From Prunus persica (Eukaryota; Streptophyta; Magnoliopsida; Rosales; Rosaceae), in NCBI RefSeq assembly GCF_000346465.2, contig NC_034009.1:40186370-40250369 (forward strand): a stretch of DNA of 64,000 nt, written 5' to 3'. Position numbers and translations under genes: made by a program. Below are positions 1 through 11,730 of this stretch, piece by piece (position 1 is the first letter of the stretch; each line of letters starts with the position of its first letter). The notes beneath the pieces are model-generated. The model had not been told where the DNA came from. It saw only the letters and a list, made by a program, of their open reading frames with translations, and searched no databases.

Positions 1-96
1 CAAATTAGAGACTTACGAGAGGAGGCCCACATCATCTGCATGCCTGCCACCTGTGCATCTACCATGACACCCAACAAAGCTTGTATATAAATTATC

Positions 97-281
97 CCAG
101 TTCTGATCTCTTGGACTATAGGGGTCCAAGAGATTTGTGGTTACTCACCGTTGGATGTAAATTCAACGGTTCACTCACTCTTGCACTCCTTTTAAAAAAC
201 TTTTTTGAATCATTGGATTAATATCCAACGGTGGGTGATCACAATCTCTTGGACTCCTGTGATCTAAGAGATCGGGACTGT
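97..281. mobile_element. hAT-like MITE, copy 1
   Basis: A short non-autonomous element with imperfect terminal inverted repeats of about 58 bp. The left end reads CCAGTTCTGATCTCTTGGAC and the right end is its degenerate reverse complement, finishing in GGGACTGT. It is flanked by a perfect 8-bp direct repeat AAATTATC (89-96 and 282-289), which I read as the target-site duplication. Eight-base duplications fit the hAT superfamily; the family assignment is inference. There is no coding capacity. A second, shorter copy lies at 7357-7505. Confidence 0.75.
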
Positions 282-289
282 AAATTATC

Positions 290-1538
290 CGTCCCCCAGT
301 CCATTTGTTATCAAATCCAACCGATCTGATTTCTCATATGGTGACGTGTCAGTCTGAAATTGCGCATAAGTACGACCCACCCACACAATAGCGCAAAGAC
401 AATATACCCTATATGTCATCAAAATTAATAAATACAACCGAGCATTGACTGTAAAAAGAAGATGAGACATTCACTATTATATTTAATTAGTCTTTTTATA
501 TGCGCTTTTGTGTTTGTGAGAGGTTTTTATTTTTAAATTTAAATTTATTTAAGAATTAAAAAAGATGATGAATAGTTATGTTCCATAAAAATAGGATTTA
601 TTATTATTATTTTTTTTTAATATGAAAGTGTAAATTTATAATATTATCCTTATTTAATTAATAATTTCAATTCTTAATGTTTGCATTAACTAATAACATT
701 TTTTTAGTATTTTAAATGTTTCACAATTCTCTACATTTTGCTTTATATATATAGATAGATTTCGGAGCTCAAATTACAAAAATACCCTGCATGAAGTGGA
801 CTTTAGAAACACACCCAAAACCCATTTACAACATAACAAAGAGGCTTTGAACTTTCTATAAATTACAAAACTGACATTAATTTCTTAAAACAAGCCCAAC
901 CCCAAGCTTCATAAAAAATCAAAACACTTAATAAGGCATCAAAGTAATTTAATAATCAAAATTAAATTCAATAGGGTTAACTGTCATTTTTTGGATTTTT
1001 GTCTATACAAATTAAATGGTGTAGGGTTTATCTATGTCACTAGTGCTAAGAATGGGCATATAACTAAATATCTCAAAAAGAATCCCACCCAAACCATTAC
1101 ATTGAGGCGAAGACTCGAATTTGAGTGCAAGAAGACGCGTTCACTCTAAAAAATAAAAAAGGAGACGCTCCCACTTCCATGCCAACTTTCTTAATCCACG
1201 TTTGTAATTTTTTATCACGCAAAAATAGGGAAGGAGATTAGAACAACTTAGGTACAAACGGAACCACTTAAGCCACACGTCCCTTACAAACTATTAGACT
1301 AAATTATTCACACATAAACTAGGTTATTTAGCATTAATTCCCCTTTATATCCTCCAAACAAAAGATAACAAATTATTTTTTAAATAATTTAAAAATAAAA
1401 AGCGGTTTTAGGTTGCCATTAATCTTATCCCCATTGTCAATCACCATGCTCCTCATCTTCTTCCACCAAATCTTACTCTCAATTTTCCACTAAAAATACC
1501 AGTCACTGTCTCTCTCTCTCTCTCTCAACCACAAAACC
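290..1538. other. Intergenic, AT-rich; upstream of the glycosyltransferase pseudogene
   Basis: No convincing coding sequence. The DNA is AT-rich with poly-A/T runs. A CT microsatellite at about 1509-1526 sits just before the ATG of the next gene, like the CT-rich 5' leaders of the intact genes in this window, and probably marks the old 5' UTR. Confidence 0.6.
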
Positions 1539-2672
1539 ATGCTTTCCCCAACGCCATTTTCTCTAGTCTGCGCCATTCTTCTCTGTTTGCCTCTCACCAT
1601 AATCTTCACCATCACAAGCCCAACTGCCACCACAACCACCACCATCCCCACCCAAATCTCTCAATCCCCAAAACTCACCAAAACCTACCAAAAAATCAAC
1701 CTAATTTCACCGCCAAAATCCCTCCCATTAGATGACGACTCGCTTTTCCGCCTAGCCGCCCGTGTCAATTCCAGCCCGCCTTGCTCCGATCGCCCCAAAA
1801 TCGCCTTCCTCTTCCTAACCACCACCCTTCTCCCCTTCTCCCCTTCTCCCATCTCTGGGAACGCTTCTTCAACTAAACTCAAAAACCCATTTCTCTATCT
1901 ACGTCCACGCTGACCCTAGATTCCCCTACGACCCACCGTTTTCCTGCGTCTTTGCCCACCGGGTCATTCCTTCTCGACCCGCCCAGCGATTCACCTTTAC
2001 TCTGGTCTCAGCGACTCGTCGTTTGCTTGCCCACGAGCTCCTCAATGACCCCAAGAACGCAATGTTCGCGTGTCTCTCTCCTTCCTGCATCCTCATCCAG
2101 TCATTTAACTTCACATACCAAACCCTATCCCGATCGAAAAAGAGCTTCATCGAGATTCTGGACAACGAGATCTGGGCGTACGACAAGTAGGCGACGCGTG
2201 GGGAGGACGCGATGCTGCCACAGGTGAAGCTGGAGAAGTTTCGGATCTGGTCCCAATTCTGGATCCTGAAACGGAAGCACGTGAGGGTAGTTGTGGGTGA
2301 CCACTGGCTCTGGTCCAAGTTCAAGCTACCATGTCAGCATTGGGACACGTGTTACCGGGAGGAAAATTACTTTCCTACCCTCCTAAACATGAGAGACCCA
2401 GGCAAGTGCGTGCCCGTTACCCTCACACACGTGGACTAGCGCGGGAGATTCGATGGCCACCCCTGCACATATGAGGCCTCCGAGGTGGGGCTCGATTTGA
2501 TCACCGCCCTGAGAAATGACAGGGTGAAGTACGGTGTCGAGAAGGAGAGCAGCAACGGCTCTGATTGGTCCGTGATGGAAAGGCGAGATCCATTTCTGTT
2601 CACGAGAAAGTTCCCACCGGATGCGATTGACCGTTGATAATTATGGTCAATGACGTCATCTTCAAGGATTAA
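1539..2672 (+). pseudogene. Core-2/I-branching GlcNAc-transferase (GT14, BC10-like) pseudogene
   Basis: Intact relatives are Golgi type II membrane proteins of the DUF266/GT14 family with an N-terminal anchor and a catalytic domain of about 350 residues. Here the first 95 or so codons (1539 to about 1825) read well: a hydrophobic anchor at residues 6-26, a Pro/Thr-rich stem, then the KIAFLFLTT strand that opens the catalytic domain. The frame then breaks. A shift near 1825-1850 and another before 1891 move the conserved IYVHADPRFPYD region into a second frame. That frame has in-frame TAG codons at 2188-2190 and 2437-2439, both where relatives have Trp (AYD-W and VD-RGRFDGHP). A further one-base loss near 2634 precedes the family C-terminus DVIFKD, which ends at 2672. 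With at least three frameshifts and two nonsense codons it cannot make the enzyme. By position it matches At4g32290 (from memory). Confidence 0.85.
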
Positions 2673-5600
2673 GATGCGATGGCATATTTAGGATTTTCTT
2701 TTTCTTTTTTTGGTTTGTAATTTACAAATGAAATTATTAACAAAAACAAAAACAAATGAAACCGGGACAAACCCAGTGTGTTTGAGGAGCAAAATATATA
2801 TTTTTCGTTTATTGGTTTTTGGGGTGAGTTTTCTTGGTTTTTCCAAAGTGGAAAAACATGTTTGGTTAAGCCTAAGCAGTGCAATGTCTCTTTTTAGACT
2901 TTTATGAGTGGTAGTGTTTTGGCTTTATAGATTCCCCTACGGCCAAACTAAGTGATTGTCAATGATCAAAAGCTTTGCCCTTTAACAAACTTAAAAGGAC
3001 CCTACTGTTCTGTTTTCGTGGGAATTGCCTAACTTTGGCTCTTTTTTCGTATGTAGTTAATGCATGTTTTAATGTCTGTCATTCATCGTGTCACGCGACA
3101 TAATAGATGTCATGTATTGGGTAAAGGCATAGTTGGGCCTATGCCAAAAGTTGTCTTGTCATCCCTCCCCATCCAAATTTTTTCATTATCTGAATAGCAA
3201 GAAAGGATTGTATAATTAAATTGTGTGTTTCACATTTTGACCCATAAACATTAATGTTTTGGCTCTAACTTTCTACATGTCATACGTCATTTTTGTTATG
3301 TAGAATTTTAGGTAGGAAAAGGTAAAGGGGAAAAATGACGTGTCACATTGTCGGCTAGAAAATGAAATGAGGTAGGTGGAAGGTACCTAGTAAATCTAGG
3401 CGGGGAAATTGCATGTATTTACATCAGGGTTGGTGAAAAGGTATTAATTTTTTACCAAAAATATAAATAAAAATTACTTTAAGTATGTTGCTTTGTATAG
3501 TAGGTATGTTGAGATTATTTTTAAAAAATATTTTTTTGTTTGGGTCAGGTACTGTGAATGTTATTTGGAGCAGAAAACACGTGGCCTTCAAATCTAGATC
3601 CTAGTTATGTAGCATCTTTAATGTTTTTTTTATTTTTTTTTATTTTGCAACTCGCTCACTCACATCACACTTTTTTTTTTTAAATCTAACGTCATGTTTT
3701 TTTTTTCTTGTCTTGACATCTGTCCCCACATTCTCTTTTTATTTTATAATCAATTTCAAATAATTATTTTCATATAATTATTATAAAAATTCAAAATAGT
3801 TATTTTATTTTTTCTCTATTGAAGAGAAGTGCATGAAGATTATTTTAAAATAATTTTAAAAATCATCGGCCGTGGACTTATTATTGTCATAATAGATAAA
3901 GGAGTTGTTGGCCCCAAATTGGATTAACCAACTCAAAGAAGTTGGATGGTTTGATTGAACCCAGTTACATCATAAGCATTTTCAACAGATGTTGGGCCGA
4001 TTTAAATGGTCCATATTCAGCCATATTATTCTTTAATGGACTGACCCTGATTTGAAAACTAATATGGTTTCGGCTTGTGCTTCTCTATTTGCACCCAAAA
4101 AAAAGAAGAAGAAAAAAACTCCCTACTCAACCAATTTAATCCAACGATTAAGACATATGGCCTTAAATAAGGCTCTCACTATAGAGGTACTTCACTATAT
4201 AATTCTGAGTCGTTCTATGGTGAAGGTGCTATATATAGACCATAGATGTAAACATTTATATTAGTCACATGATTCATCTGAATGATAACTTAATATGAAG
4301 GTTTGCATAAGAAGCCCATATATGACACCCTCACAATAAAATTTCTCATGAAATTCTACCATATGGATATATGAAAACTTATTTAATTTGGGCCCACCAC
4401 ATTGGCCGTCTAATGATCACAAGGAAATTAGCCCAACTCAACCCAACAATAGAAAAATTGAAAACTCAATATCTTGAGCTGTTTTAGATGCAAATCTAAT
4501 ATTACGGTGTCAAAGTTAGAAATGAGAGGAGGAAAATTCATACACACACTGATACTATAAATAATTAAATCACAACCACTTAAGAGCACACCGAAAATTT
4601 GAAATAATCAACTTCAATTGGCTCATCTCATGCACACAATCAAATGGTGAAAAGGCCTTCTATAATGCTCAAACGCAAAGCTGGTGGATGGTGATGATTA
4701 TGGGTGAAACAGAAACCCACCAAGAACCATAGATAGATATAGTACAAGAAGAGTCCTCCAAATCAAACAAGGAGAAGGGCATGCAAAACAATGATGAGAG
4801 AAATTGAGTAACAATCCCAAAATTGACGACCAATGTGTTAAACATATTGACCCAGCAAGCAGAGCATTATGAGCCTCATAAAAGAGACTTGGACCCATCT
4901 GCCCCATCATCGAACAATGCCAAACCAAAATCGCCATCAGCTATCAAATCAAACCACAAGGCGCAGTTTGCTCAACTCCATTAAAAAATGGCATGGACAT
5001 TTATACAATCTTTCTGTGCAAGGTGAAAATGTATCGATAATATATATGTACGTTTTGCAGACATAAATGAGAGATGACGAAAATGTATCGATAATATATC
5101 TGTACGTTCTGTATTGATAATAAATGAGAAATCGAAATATTATCAATAACATATCGACAATCAAACATCCTGGGGACTACAATAATATGTATGATTTGTG
5201 TGGTCCTCAACTACTCATGGGGCAGAGTTCAGATGACCTATCCCCTCTTCAGCCCCACAAGATGCACAGAGCTGCAGTTGGCCTCTCAATGTTGATTTGG
5301 TTTGGGTAACAATTCTAGGTAAACCATTATTTCTGATGTTGGTGTTGGATTTCGAATGTACAAATTTGATATGATTTGTTCAACTAATTTGAATTTGTTC
5401 TCGGAAAATTACAATTTAATATAAAACGATGACCTGTTTATACAAATGAAACTTGCGGTCAATCATACATGTGTTATTTGCCACCTTTGTTGACGGAAAA
5501 GTCAAAGGAATGAACAGCTAGCCATTTGGTTAATAACAAAATTTCTGCGACTTATAAAATCCACCGACAGTGTCAAAATGGGAAGGACTGCTTTTTCTTC

Positions 5601-6366
5601 TGTTTTGTTTTACATTTGGTCAACCCAATTGGGTTCAATAAAAAACTTCAAATACCTACTACCAAAAAGTAATACAGTTTTTGAAGTCGACATTATATTT
5701 GAGTAGGTTGGTTCTTAAAATTATGAAATTATAGTTGATTTTATTAATCTGATCGATTTCTCCTATTTAATTTTTTTTTTAAAGATTCGAATTATAAATC
5801 TCTTTGAACTTCTTGAGAATAAACTTCTCATGTCGAATGCTACAAGATAAGAATGGAGGATGTTCATTCCCATGTTTGGGAATGATGGGAAATGAGGACT
5901 ATGAACTATCATTTTCTCTCATTTCCATGTTTGATTTGTGCAATATTAAGAATGAAAAGTTCGGTTTTCCAACAACACTTTTGATTTTTTAGTACTAAAA
6001 TATATCAATATGAAGAGTTTTTTAATGGTAAAAAATAATATTTAAAAATAATAACATGAGTAAATTAGTCTAAAAAACCTACATTAAATAATTTCCCAAG
6101 TGGGGAGAAAAATGGTATGAAATTTCTGCTACATGGGAAGTTCATATTCATGAGTCCAGAAACCTTGAACTAAACGGACCCTAAATAGAGAAATGTTACT
6201 AGATCAAAAGCTAGTTGGCGATGCAATCTTTTTAGGGTATTGTTTGGAAGTGATTATGGCCTTCCCATAATTAATTAGGGGGAAAAACATCTCTCATGTA
6301 CTTCTTCACATAGTGATTATATGGAGAAGTGATTTTTCATAGAAGTGATTATTAGCTTATCCATAA
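2673..6366. other. Intergenic, no supported gene
   Basis: Both strands hold only short open frames with no family resemblance and no splice-linked exons. The content is AT-rich, with long T and A runs at 3600-3700. The only clear structure is the two-unit tandem duplication at 5025-5133. Confidence 0.6.
5025..5133. repeat. Two-unit tandem duplication (about 54 bp each)
   Basis: GAAAATGTATCGATAATATA begins one unit at 5025 and a second at 5079. Each continues through a TGTACGTT segment into ATAAATGAGA. The units differ by a few substitutions, so the duplication is not very recent. No gene overlaps it. Confidence 0.75.
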
Positions 6367-6382
6367 GAGCATCTCCAAGGGG

Positions 6383-7343
6383 ATAACGCTATGGGCTCCA
6401 ACTTGTTCCCAACTTTTGGATACCAACACATGCGGCACATGACATAGCAACATATGTCATCTATTTTAATTACATAATTTGTTATATAAATAAAAGAATT
6501 TCTCACTGAAAAAAGATATAATTTTATAAAATAAAATAAACCCATTTAATATTTAGGTCCCTTCCGTCTTCCTCCTTGCCCCTCCCCCCTTCTTGAAAAA
6601 CCCTAGAAATTCAACAGTCCTCCATGTAAAAAAAACCCATTTGTTACTGCTGGAACATATTGGTTTTCCAGTACCCAGGCTTCAAATTGACTGTCCAAAC
6701 TGACATTAGCAATTTCATTAGACTGCTCATTAATGAGAGATGATCCATATATAGGCTTCGAGCTTTGAATTTGAGAAGTTTCAACTGGTGACAGTTGAAA
6801 GGAAGGAGCTGAATGCTTTGATTGGAATTGTTCACCCAACTATAGTTACAACATGAAAAATCCACATCCACGACACTTGCACCTAGATTATCTTGCAAAC
6901 ATATATTTTGACTTGAATTCTGACTTTGATTCCCATACTGATATCCACCTTAAAAATATTGGCTATCGTGAAGGACTGTTGAATTTCTAGGGTTTTTTCA
7001 GAAGGGGGGGAGGGGGGCAGGGAGGAAAAGGGAGGGGGACTTAAGTATAAAGGGGGGGGGATTTAATTATTAAAAAAAAAATTAAAGGATTACGGGGGGA
7101 CGGGGGATGTAAATGATCTAAGAAAGGATGNNNNNNNNNNNNNNNNNNNNNNNNNNNNNNNNNNNNNNNNNNNNNNNNNNNNNNNNNNNNNNNNNNNNNN
7201 NNNNNNNNNNNNNNNNNNNNNNNNNNNNNNACAAATTATGTAATTCAAATAGATGAGATGGCAGATGACATGGGTTGCCATGTCATGTGCCATATGTGTT
7301 GGTATCTAAAAGTTGGTAAACAAGTTGGTGCCCGTAGCGTTAT
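6383..7343. mobile_element. Long-inverted-repeat element, interrupted by an assembly gap
   Basis: The left arm (about 6383-6625) starts ATAACGCTATGGGCTCCAAC and passes through CCAACACATGCGGCACATGAC, a C-rich block and CCCTAGAAATTCAACAGTCC. The right arm (about 6970-7343) holds the same landmarks in reverse complement and ends in GGTGCCCGTAGCGTTAT. Each arm is roughly 240 bp or more; the 100-N gap lies in the right arm. The 340-bp centre has two overlapping minus-strand open frames (6603-6839 and 6644-6898) rich in Ser, Asn and Gln that I do not recognise. No clean target-site duplication was found, partly because another MITE sits at the right edge. Confidence 0.7.
7131..7230. other. Assembly gap (100 N)
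   Basis: Exactly 100 N, the usual placeholder for a gap of unknown size. It falls in the right arm of a long inverted repeat, so a collapsed or unresolved hairpin is the likely cause. The open frame predicted across it (7090-7293) is not real. Confidence 0.95.
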
Positions 7344-7356
7344 TGTATCAAATACC

Positions 7357-7505
7357 ACAGTCCTGATATCTTGGACTACAGGGGTCCAAACGGTTCACTC
7401 ACTCTTGCACTCATTTTAAGAAACTTTTCTGAACCATTGAATTAATATCCAACGGTGGGTAACCACAATTTCTTGGACTCCTGTGGTCCAAGAGATTGGA
7501 ACTGT
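7357..7505. mobile_element. hAT-like MITE, copy 2 (internally deleted)
   Basis: It starts ACAGTCCTGATATCTTGGAC, ends GGAACTGT, and is flanked by perfect 8-bp repeats CAAATACC (7349-7356 and 7506-7513). Compared with copy 1 (97-281) it lacks about 37 bp after the first GGGGTCC, so one sub-repeat is missing. It sits 13 bp from the end of the inverted-repeat element on its left. Confidence 0.75.
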
Positions 7506-7513
7506 CAAATACC

Positions 7514-9294
7514 AAACATCAAATTTAAATTTGATGGATGATGTGGCAATTTGACATTTACAGAGTTTTACACTCCATCTATTATGTCAAATTAAATTAT
7601 TATTTTATTACATTTTAGTGTTGAATTAAATTGGAAAGAGAAAGAAGGAAAAAATTTGTAATAGTCAAATCATTCAAGATAAAGAATTTAAAAAAAAATG
7701 TTATTTTTATTAGCTATTAAATGTCTATATGACACTTTTGACATATCGGTTGGAGATACTCTAACCACTCTCAAACGAGTATTTGAATGATATTATTCTG
7801 CGTTATCGGGATTAACTAGAAGGTTCAGGTTGAATTCAACCAGTAAGAGTATGACTAATGTCATTATATTATAATCAAAAGTTGGAGTAGGGTTAATGAA
7901 GCACAAACAAAAAGAAAAGAGTAAAGGGTTAAAGTAGAAAAGCCATGAAAGAAAAGAGGGACGATGGTGGGTCATGGATGCCAAATTCATGAAGAAGTGG
8001 TGGAACATACTGGAAAGGAACCTAAAACCACTGACAGTTGTTTTCCACACAACACGCACCACCCCCACAAGCCATAACAAGACAATATTGTTCTTTTTCT
8101 CCTCACAACATTATTGTGTGGACTTTATGCCATTGAATTTTTACCTCACCTCACTTAAAAACTAACTTCTTAATATGATGAATTGTTTATTTTTCAAGTC
8201 GGCCTCAAAAGAGTCAACAAATCCAATTTGAGAAAATTGAACTACTTGATTATTATCATGATTATTTCATTGTTTACATGAAATATTATATTCATCTATT
8301 TAATCTATTTATTTGATCATAATTATAGGACTTAATATTGTCCAATTTCATTGATTTATCTTCAATGTTGTGAGACTCCACTTATTGCCAATTCATTTTA
8401 GGTTAGATGCTCGCCTTATTAACTTACTAACCGACAAGCATCACATCTATAATTCTTCTGAAAAGAGCCAAAAAAAGGGAAAAGAAAACAAGTTAGAATC
8501 CTATGCCTTGTTCTTAATGATTAGTGCAGCCAAAAAGTGGTGTTTGATTTGCGGGGGTCACTTATCTAAGACCCTTGATTTGGAATTTGGATTAGAACGA
8601 CTTTAATTTGGACTTGGATGAGTACTTGGAGTTATTAGTTATAAAACAGAGAAGAATTGTGGCCAAATCTGACAAAGGAGGTCGTTTTCAGTTAATTCTC
8701 CTTGCTTTCTTTGACACCATGAAGTTGCTTTGGACTATTGTCTATCGTTTATGTCGCAGGTCTCATTTCTTTCAGGTCTTGGAACTTTCCCACTCTCAGT
8801 TTTTGTCCGGATTAGCAAACCATAATCCGAATTTAATCAAATTTAGTCAAATTATATCCAAATTGGGTCCAGGGTCCAGATTAGTTAGGACAGCAGGTAA
8901 AACATAGTTGAAAAGCTTCACCAAAGAAGAAACTTGCTTTGCATCAAATTGAATGAATTAAATTTGGTTATCAAAAAAACAATCAGAGATTCTTGTCTGT
9001 TGATATATAACGAAAAAAGAAGAAAAATTTGTCAACAAATTCTAATATTACAAAACACAAAGAGACATCATCACAAATCGATTTTACGTATATCCGAGCA
9101 TCAAAATCCCCCCACAACGACGAATCTCTTCATTTCAGTCCCCTCTCTTCCACCCAACCATTTTCATGCACAAGTTGCAAGAACAGGCTTTAGAACAATT
9201 CATACAACATAGGAAAAAAATACTAGGAAAACATCATACAAAATGAACAAAGAGTAAGTCATTTATAGGCAGGCAAATGAGGATCACAATAATA
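7514..9294. other. Intergenic; CAP1-like 3' flank on the right
   Basis: Short open frames at 8370-8606 and 8608-8907 (+) have no recognisable domain and no linked exons, so I do not call them genes. GGTTGGAGATACTC near 7750-7763 looks like the end of another MITE (the common GAGCATCTCCAAC terminus in reverse), but a partner was not defined. About 8900-9294 probably holds the 3' UTR of the minus-strand gene to the right. Confidence 0.55.
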
Positions 9295-11256
9295 TCAGTA
9301 AGGAGTGTAGTAGTACCCGGCCGCCGGCGGCATCCCAATTCCATTAGCCGGAGGCATACCATAAGGTGCTGCTCCGTAGTACCCCGGAGCGCTCATTTTC
9401 GCCAAACTACCTTGGCCTTGCATTCCCTCCTTGGCATACTGATTCCATACCTGCTGCTCCTGCACAAGCAAATGCTGTTTCTTCTCTAGATCCGCCATTT
9501 GCACATAGGAAGGTGGTGGAACGGTTAATGATGCAGCAAACGGGTCCTGATTCACCGCTTGAACCGTCCCGTCTGGGGCGGGAAGAGCCAACACCGGTGT
9601 GGCGCTCTTCCCTGGCCCGGGCAATGCTACACTACTAGCACTACCGCCAGTCAATTGGGAAGTACTCACATGCTGCCTCACAACGCCCTGATCATACATT
9701 CCATCCAATAACAACGGATCAAGCCCGCCACCCAGATTTTGTTTCTGCCTAGATAAATTGCTTGCTGTTTCTACCAATGCCAGTTCCCAATCTGCCTTCC
9801 CGGGCTCCGCGGCAGGGGTCTGCCAAGCCGAGGTGACTTGGGGCTGCCCATCTGATGGGAAAGCTTCCCATGATCCATTTGCAGGTCCACTACCACCAGG
9901 ACCAGCAAACAAAGCCAAAGCCAACTTATTCCCCTGTGCATCAGCTGAAACCCCATCATCCCTCAAATCCACCAAGTCCGGTACCACTTCCTGTTTGGGC
10001 TCCGCCTTCACCACAACCTCAGGGGGCGGTGGCGGAGTGTAATTCTCCGGCGCCGGCAACGCCTTAATCTCATTCATATTTTGGGGCTCCTCCTCTTGAG
10101 GAGGCGGAGGAACAGGCTCCACTTTCCTCTCAGGACTCTTGGTTCCCTTCGACCTGTCCCTCACAAACTCCTCCAATGTGTCCAACAACTTAGTTCCAAT
10201 CCTCTGCACCTCTGGATACTCTGAAGACCGGGCCAGACCCGAATCCTTGCACCAGGCATAAAACCCGACAAGCTCATCAATCTGCTTTGCCGCGCTCGCA
10301 TAAGCATCAAGGGCTTTCACACAATCCGGATACTCCATATCGAAAAACTTATCAAGCAAAACCGCCAAAACCTCACAGATATCACCATACAGCTGAAAGC
10401 TCTCCCTCACCACCGGGTACACAGCAACCAAAACCATCCGACTAATCTTCGCCAAACCCGTGGGTCGGGTCGCCAGAAACCGATCCAACAGCCTCTGTAA
10501 ATGACCCATCTTCGCAAAAATCTGCTCCGGCTTCATATCCCTCAATGGGGTCACAGCCCTCTTCTCATCTCGCCCGTTTCGACTCACCGATTCATTCATA
10601 TCCCCGTAAGATCTCGACTTTCTCATCCCCCCTCCATTCTCATAGTCCCTAAACTCCCGATCTCGCTCTCCTCCATACTCATACTCGTAATTCCTCGGCG
10701 GCGGAGACCTGTAATGCGAAGACCCATTAGAACCAATCGAGCTCTGCCGATCTCCAACACCACCACCACCACCACCACCACTCTTCCTCTCGAATAGCAT
10801 GAGCTCGAGCCTCTGATCCAAGTACAGAGCGTATGTCCTCACAAAAGCAGAGTGATCCCACGAGCTCGAGTGAGCCTCGTCCCTGAAATCCGATAGGTTC
10901 AGGAGGCGGGTCCCCCTCCGGGTCGCGTACACGATCTCGTCCCCGAACACCGGGTCGCCGTCGTTCAGCAGGCGGTGGACGAGCATCAGCGCCTTGAGGG
11001 CCACGATCCAGTCGCGCGTCTTCCCTAGACGCTTTGACACCGCCGACACGCACGCGTGGACGTAGCCCCGGGACGACGACGTCAGCGTCAGTATCTCCCG
11101 CACGTGCTTCTCGCTCGCCGGCTCGTCCTCGTGCGACGTCGCTTTGACGATCGCCACCTCCAGGTCCGGCGCCAGGTTGCTCGCTACCTTCGCGATGCCT
11201 ATGCTCGTCTGGTCCTTGACGGCCCCGATCGCCTTCCGGATCGTGCTCGGCGCCAT
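9295..11256 (-). CDS. CAP1: ANTH-domain clathrin assembly protein (CAP1/ECA4 type)
   Basis: This is an intronless 653-residue member of the PICALM/AP180-like family, which binds PI(4,5)P2 membranes and recruits clathrin at the plasma membrane and cell plate. Residues 1-150 carry the first ANTH helices, including the KATSHEDEPASEKHV signature and the HRLLNDGD segment. A Gly-rich insert (near residues 155-170) and an acidic, Arg-rich stretch separate them from the rest of the ANTH domain (near 235-370). The tail is disordered and rich in Pro, Gln and Gly. It holds clathrin/adaptor-type motifs: LVDL, LDPLLLD and a DPF at 571-573. The length equals that of Arabidopsis AtECA4 (At2g25430). Gene order favours orthology to its paralog At4g32285 (CAP1), both known as TPLATE-complex partners. 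The start is the first Met, opening the canonical MAPSTIRKAIGAVKDQ. Family assignment is secure; the CAP1 versus ECA4 choice rests on remembered synteny. Confidence 0.95.
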   Translation of the reverse strand: MAPSTIRKAIGAVKDQTSIGIAKVASNLAPDLEVAIVKATSHEDEPASEKHVREILTLTSSSRGYVHACVSAVSKRLGKTRDWIVALKALMLVHRLLNDGDPVFGDEIVYATRRGTRLLNLSDFRDEAHSSSWDHSAFVRTYALYLDQRLELMLFERKSGGGGGGGVGDRQSSIGSNGSSHYRSPPPRNYEYEYGGERDREFRDYENGGGMRKSRSYGDMNESVSRNGRDEKRAVTPLRDMKPEQIFAKMGHLQRLLDRFLATRPTGLAKISRMVLVAVYPVVRESFQLYGDICEVLAVLLDKFFDMEYPDCVKALDAYASAAKQIDELVGFYAWCKDSGLARSSEYPEVQRIGTKLLDTLEEFVRDRSKGTKSPERKVEPVPPPPQEEEPQNMNEIKALPAPENYTPPPPPEVVVKAEPKQEVVPDLVDLRDDGVSADAQGNKLALALFAGPGGSGPANGSWEAFPSDGQPQVTSAWQTPAAEPGKADWELALVETASNLSRQKQNLGGGLDPLLLDGMYDQGVVRQHVSTSQLTGGSASSVALPGPGKSATPVLALPAPDGTVQAVNQDPFAASLTVPPPSYVQMADLEKKQHLLVQEQQVWNQYAKEGMQGQGSLAKMSAPGYYGAAPYGMPPANGIGMPPAAGYYYTPY

Positions 11257-11730
11257 CTCCGCCGTCGATTTGCTTCCCTTCGAATTATATATGCCGGCTG
11301 AGATTTGACGGAAATGACCGAAACGGGTTCGCTTTAATGCTTTTTGCTAAAAATACTGAAGAGAAAGATTGAGTTTCTAAAAATAGAAAGGGGCGGACAT
11401 TATGGTAATTACCGTCGGTGTCGGGGGTTGTATAGATCTGCGGCTAGGACAGTCCGGCGGGTCGGATCTCGGATCCGGTATGAGATCGGAGCAGAGATTT
11501 CTCGTGCTTTTTGTTGGGTTTCTCCCTCTTATCTCTCTCTGTCTGTGTCTCGAACAGAAGAGAGGGAGAAAAAAGTGAATTTAAATAGTGGGTTGGGGTC
11601 CGGGACGTGGAGGGATGTGAGCCGTGGATTGGATCTGAGATCTGGGAGCTGGTTGGGACTTGAGAGTAGCTGGGTTCGATTGGCGGTAGTGTCGGGCGGC
11701 GTGTCTGAGAGAAGCATGACACGTGTGAAT
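11257..11730 (-). promoter_or_regulatory. CAP1-like 5' leader/promoter with G-box
   Basis: The minus-strand leader contains CT/GA-rich blocks (about 11520-11570) typical of plant 5' UTRs. A CACGTG G-box lies at 11720-11725, about 465 bp upstream of the ATG, the core site for bZIP and bHLH factors. Function is not shown by sequence alone. Confidence 0.4.

Noticed and set aside
7090..7293. Frame crossing the N gap
   Set aside because: An artefact of translating N as X.
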